Source: Irpex lacteus
Taxonomy: Eukaryota > Basidiomycota > Agaricomycetes > Polyporales > Irpicaceae
NCBI GenBank assembly: GCA_001986395.2
Contig: MQVO02000016.1
Coordinates: 620,001 to 684,000, forward strand
Length of the DNA stretch: 64,000 nt
Reading direction: 5' to 3'
Shown: one piece after another, positions 61,491-64,000 of the stretch
Numbering within the stretch: the stretch's first letter is position 1
How the letters are laid out: every line of letters starts with the position of its first letter
Translations under genes and position numbers: made by a program
The notes under the pieces: generated by a model
Seen by the model: the letters and a program-made list of their open reading frames with translations, nothing else
Told to the model about the DNA's origin: nothing
The model's database searches: none

Positions 61491-63711
61491 ATGTCGGCCG
61501 TCGAGCGCAAGCCCAGCTCTGAGAACAAGCTCAGCTATAGTGAGAAGACAAGTGACAATGGTGTCGACGCATATGTTGTCGACGCCGAGGCGGTCCCTAC
61601 GGGTGCCGAATCAGCCACCCTCCATCGTCAGATGAAGAACAGGCATATTGCTATGATCAGGTTCGTCGTGCCTTTGCACAACTAACGACAGGGTCTGATC
61701 CCATGCTGCAGTATCGGTGGTGTTATTGGTACGGGTCTTTTCCTCAATACTGCAAACTCGTTGGCGGATGGTGGTCCCGTGGGTCTACTGCTTGGTTACG
61801 CGGTAGTTGGCACGATCTGTTACACTATGTGAGGCATCATCAGTATCCATCCACGCGCACACCTCTTATATTTTGTGTCCAGGATGATATCCTTGGGCGA
61901 AATGATTGCATACCTGCCCCTCCCCGGTGGTCAGATTATGTTGGCTGAGCGGTTCGTGGACGAGGCCTGGGCGTTCACTCTTGGATGGATATATTGTGCG
62001 TCACACGAGCACTTCTCATGCATTATTGATGACTCACCTCTTCCGAAGGGTTCAACTGGATTATTGTGCTCCCTGCCGAGCTCAGTGCAGGCGCAGTGCT
62101 CATTCATTTTTGGTAAGCACTCTTCGCCCTTCAACGTTCACGTCGAATCTCAATGTGCCCCAAGGACAACGAAAGTCAATGACGCTGTTTGGGTAACCAT
62201 CTTCCTTGTCGTTATCATCACGATCAATCTGTTCGGTGCAGGTCAGTGCTCGACCCTCCTACCCCGCATCGTCACCCCACTAAAATTTCGGCTTTGATAG
62301 GTGCCTATGGCGAAGCGGAGTTCATTTTCGCCTCGATCAAAGTTATCACGATCACGGGCCTCATTATTCTTGGAATCGTGTTGGACCTCGGCGGTGGCCC
62401 CGATCACGACCGTCTTGGCTTCAGATTCTGGAAGCACCCGGGCCCGTTCGTTCAATTTGCAGGCATCGCAGGCGCCAAGGGCAGATTTTTGGGCTGGTGG
62501 ACAGTGCTGATCAATGCGGCATTCTCCTTCATTGGCACGGAAATTGTTGCTATTACGAGTGGTGAAGCAAAGAATCCAAGACGAAACATCCCCAGAGCGT
62601 CAGTATTTTCCGATGGCTTCTTTATCCCCGTTCTTGCTGATTCGTTCTTCCGGTTATCTAGCATTCGTCGGGTTTACATCCGTATTCTCCTTTTCTACAT
62701 CGGAGGCGTCACGGTCATCGGCCTTCTAGTTCCATCCAACCACCCAGACTTGGCTTTGCAAACTTCCACTGCTGCGAAATCACCTTTCGTTATCGCCATC
62801 AAAAGAGCCGGCATTTCTGGCCTTCCGTCGGTCATCAACGTTGCGTTACTGACGGCAGCGGTGTCGGCAGCGTCCAGTGATCTTTACACGGCTTCACGGT
62901 CTCTTTGTACGTGACTGAAATTCTAACAGCTAGGTATACGAGCTGACATCACTGTATCGTCTCCAGACGGACTTGCTCTGAAAGGGAATGCACCGTGGTT
63001 CTTCGCTAAGGTGTCCAGAAGTGGTTTGCCTTACTACTCAGTCGCCTTCAGCGCCAGCTTTGGTCTCCTCGCCTACATGGCTGTTAGCAGTGGTGCCGGC
63101 CGTGTCTTCGGATGGTATGTGGTCCTCTCTTCTTCGCCCATGACCGCCCCGAGCCAATTCTCATTGCCGTGCTAGGTTCGCAAACATGACATCTGTTTCC
63201 GGTCTTATGAGCTGGTTCGGTATCTCCATTATCTACACGCGGTTCTACGCAGGTGTGAAGGCCCAGGGTTTGGATCGCAGATCTCTACCATTCAGAGCAC
63301 CGCTTCAGCCTTTCGCTGCGTGGTACTCTGCAGCATTTGCTCTCTTCGTCTGCATCGTAAGTTCAGCATCACTCCGTCAATGGCTATCGGTCGCTGACAC
63401 GTTTGCTACTTCAAGATGAGCGGTTGGGCAGTCTTCCTCAAAGGTAACTGGGCCACCGATGTATTCATCACCAACTACATTCCACTCGTCCTCTTCTGGA
63501 TTCTTTACGTCGGTGCCAGAATTTGGAAACGCTCTAAATGGATCGCTCCTGAGGACATGGACTTCAAGACTGGGTTGGATATAGTAGAAGCCGCTTGTTA
63601 TGAGGAGCCTGCTCCCAGAAACTGGGGAGAGAAGGTCTGGGCTTGGTTGGTGAGTATAGCTGGAGCTTGTAATATGTCGCAGATGCTGATGACCCGGCGC
63701 TATAGATGTAA
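61491..63711 (+). CDS. Amino acid permease, YAT family (APC superfamily)
   Basis: About ten exons with consistent phases give an intact plasma-membrane amino acid/proton symporter of roughly 540 residues with about twelve membrane segments. The family start is clear: HRQMKNRHIAMISIGGVIGTGLF, then LADGGPVGLLLGYAVVGTIC, MISLGEMIAYLPLPGG, FTLGWIYWFNWIIVLPAEL, TIFLVVIITINLFGAGAYGE, AEFIFASIKVITITGLIIL, FSFIGTEIVAITSGEAKNPR, VYIRILLFYIGGVTVIGLLV, SAASSDLYTASRSLYGLAL, and SVSGLMSWFGISIIYTRFY. The C-terminus reads NWGEKVWAWL followed by a last exon of six bases (ATG TAA), giving the usual WLM end. The N-terminal tail is hydrophilic and Ser/Lys-rich, a typical site for ubiquitin-controlled turnover. 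It resembles Gap1/Dip5-type general permeases; the exact substrate range cannot be read from sequence. TATA and GATA elements lie just upstream. Confidence 0.93.
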
Positions 63712-64000
63712 GCCTCGCAAAATAATCATATTGCTCTAGGAGCCTTTTGGAGGGCGGTGTAGGGAGGTTGGTGGTATCTCAAGACCTCTATAATCACGAT
63801 AACCACGTATCTGGATTTTCTGTTGCTTGTGTAGTGTATGATAGTGATGTGACAGTTTATTATCCCTAATATAGCACGCTTAAACATCTCCGACTTATGC
63901 GTGCCCTTCTCCGTCAGTATCGCAAGCTGCTTCGCCAGTCATTCGTGAAATCGGTCGGGGAACGTGATATAGTATAGCGTGACAGAGCGCCTTTCGTGAG

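Noticed and set aside
1..64000. tRNA, rRNA, CRISPR or phage-like elements
   Set aside because: No regular repeat-spacer array, rRNA-like stretch, or clear tRNA T-loop plus anticodon arrangement was seen on reading; a covariance-model scan would be needed to exclude isolated tRNAs.

Overview
The window is nuclear DNA from a basidiomycete fungus, most likely an Agaricomycete. Genes are split by many short GT-AG introns (mostly 45-90 bp), all introns found are spliceosomal, and one gene carries the DUF6533 membrane fold that is typical of mushroom-forming fungi. There is no bacterial, viral, plasmid or CRISPR signature. I rebuilt exons by hand from splice sites, reading phase and family conservation. 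Genes on the minus strand are given as full spans with introns included.

Layout. 1-7.2 kb: no supportable gene. 7.2-9.7 kb (+): a Ser/Pro-rich protein of unknown function. 12.1-13.8 kb (-): lysine 2,3-aminomutase, divergent from 14.4-16.5 kb (+): an MFS transporter of the ZIFL/DHA1 type. 16.8-18.6 kb (-): a DUF6533 membrane protein in 15 small exons. 19.8-23.1 kb (-): an Arg/Ser/Asp-rich low-complexity protein. 23.6-24.8 kb (-): mitochondrial GTP/GDP carrier (Ggc1). 24.8-28.2 kb: essentially gene-free. 28.2-31.5 kb (+): Xaa-Pro aminopeptidase with a long N-terminal extension. 32.5-34.7 kb (-): an atypical G-protein alpha subunit. 36.5-39.0 kb (+): nucleolar GTPase Nog1. 39.6-40.5 kb (+): glyoxalase I with two in-frame starts. 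40.9-43.7 kb (-): a PlsC-type acyltransferase, divergent from 44.1-45.0 kb (+): signal peptidase complex subunit 3. 47.9-49.2 kb (-): a Zn2Cys6 regulator with the zinc cluster at its C-terminus. 53.9-59.4 kb (-): adenylate cyclase (RA, LRR, PP2C-like and class III cyclase domains). 61.5-63.7 kb (+): a YAT-type amino acid permease.

Functional picture. Most genes are housekeeping (ribosome biogenesis, ER signal peptidase, mitochondrial nucleotide carrier, glyoxalase, peptidase), with a signalling component (adenylate cyclase, a divergent G-alpha) and nutrient transport. The least ordinary items are the lysine 2,3-aminomutase facing an exporter-like transporter, and the G-alpha whose catalytic switch II glutamine reads alanine.

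Quality warning. Three neighbouring-type loci (adenylate cyclase, Ggc1, the Arg/Ser-rich gene) contain single-base losses, usually in short homopolymers, that break otherwise conserved frames: more than 20 in the adenylate cyclase alone, two in Ggc1, one in the Arg/Ser-rich gene. Other multi-exon genes read through cleanly. This pattern looks like uneven assembly polishing rather than pseudogenes. I found no convincing undescribed system; the long gene-free blocks show neither obvious coding nor repeat structure by eye.
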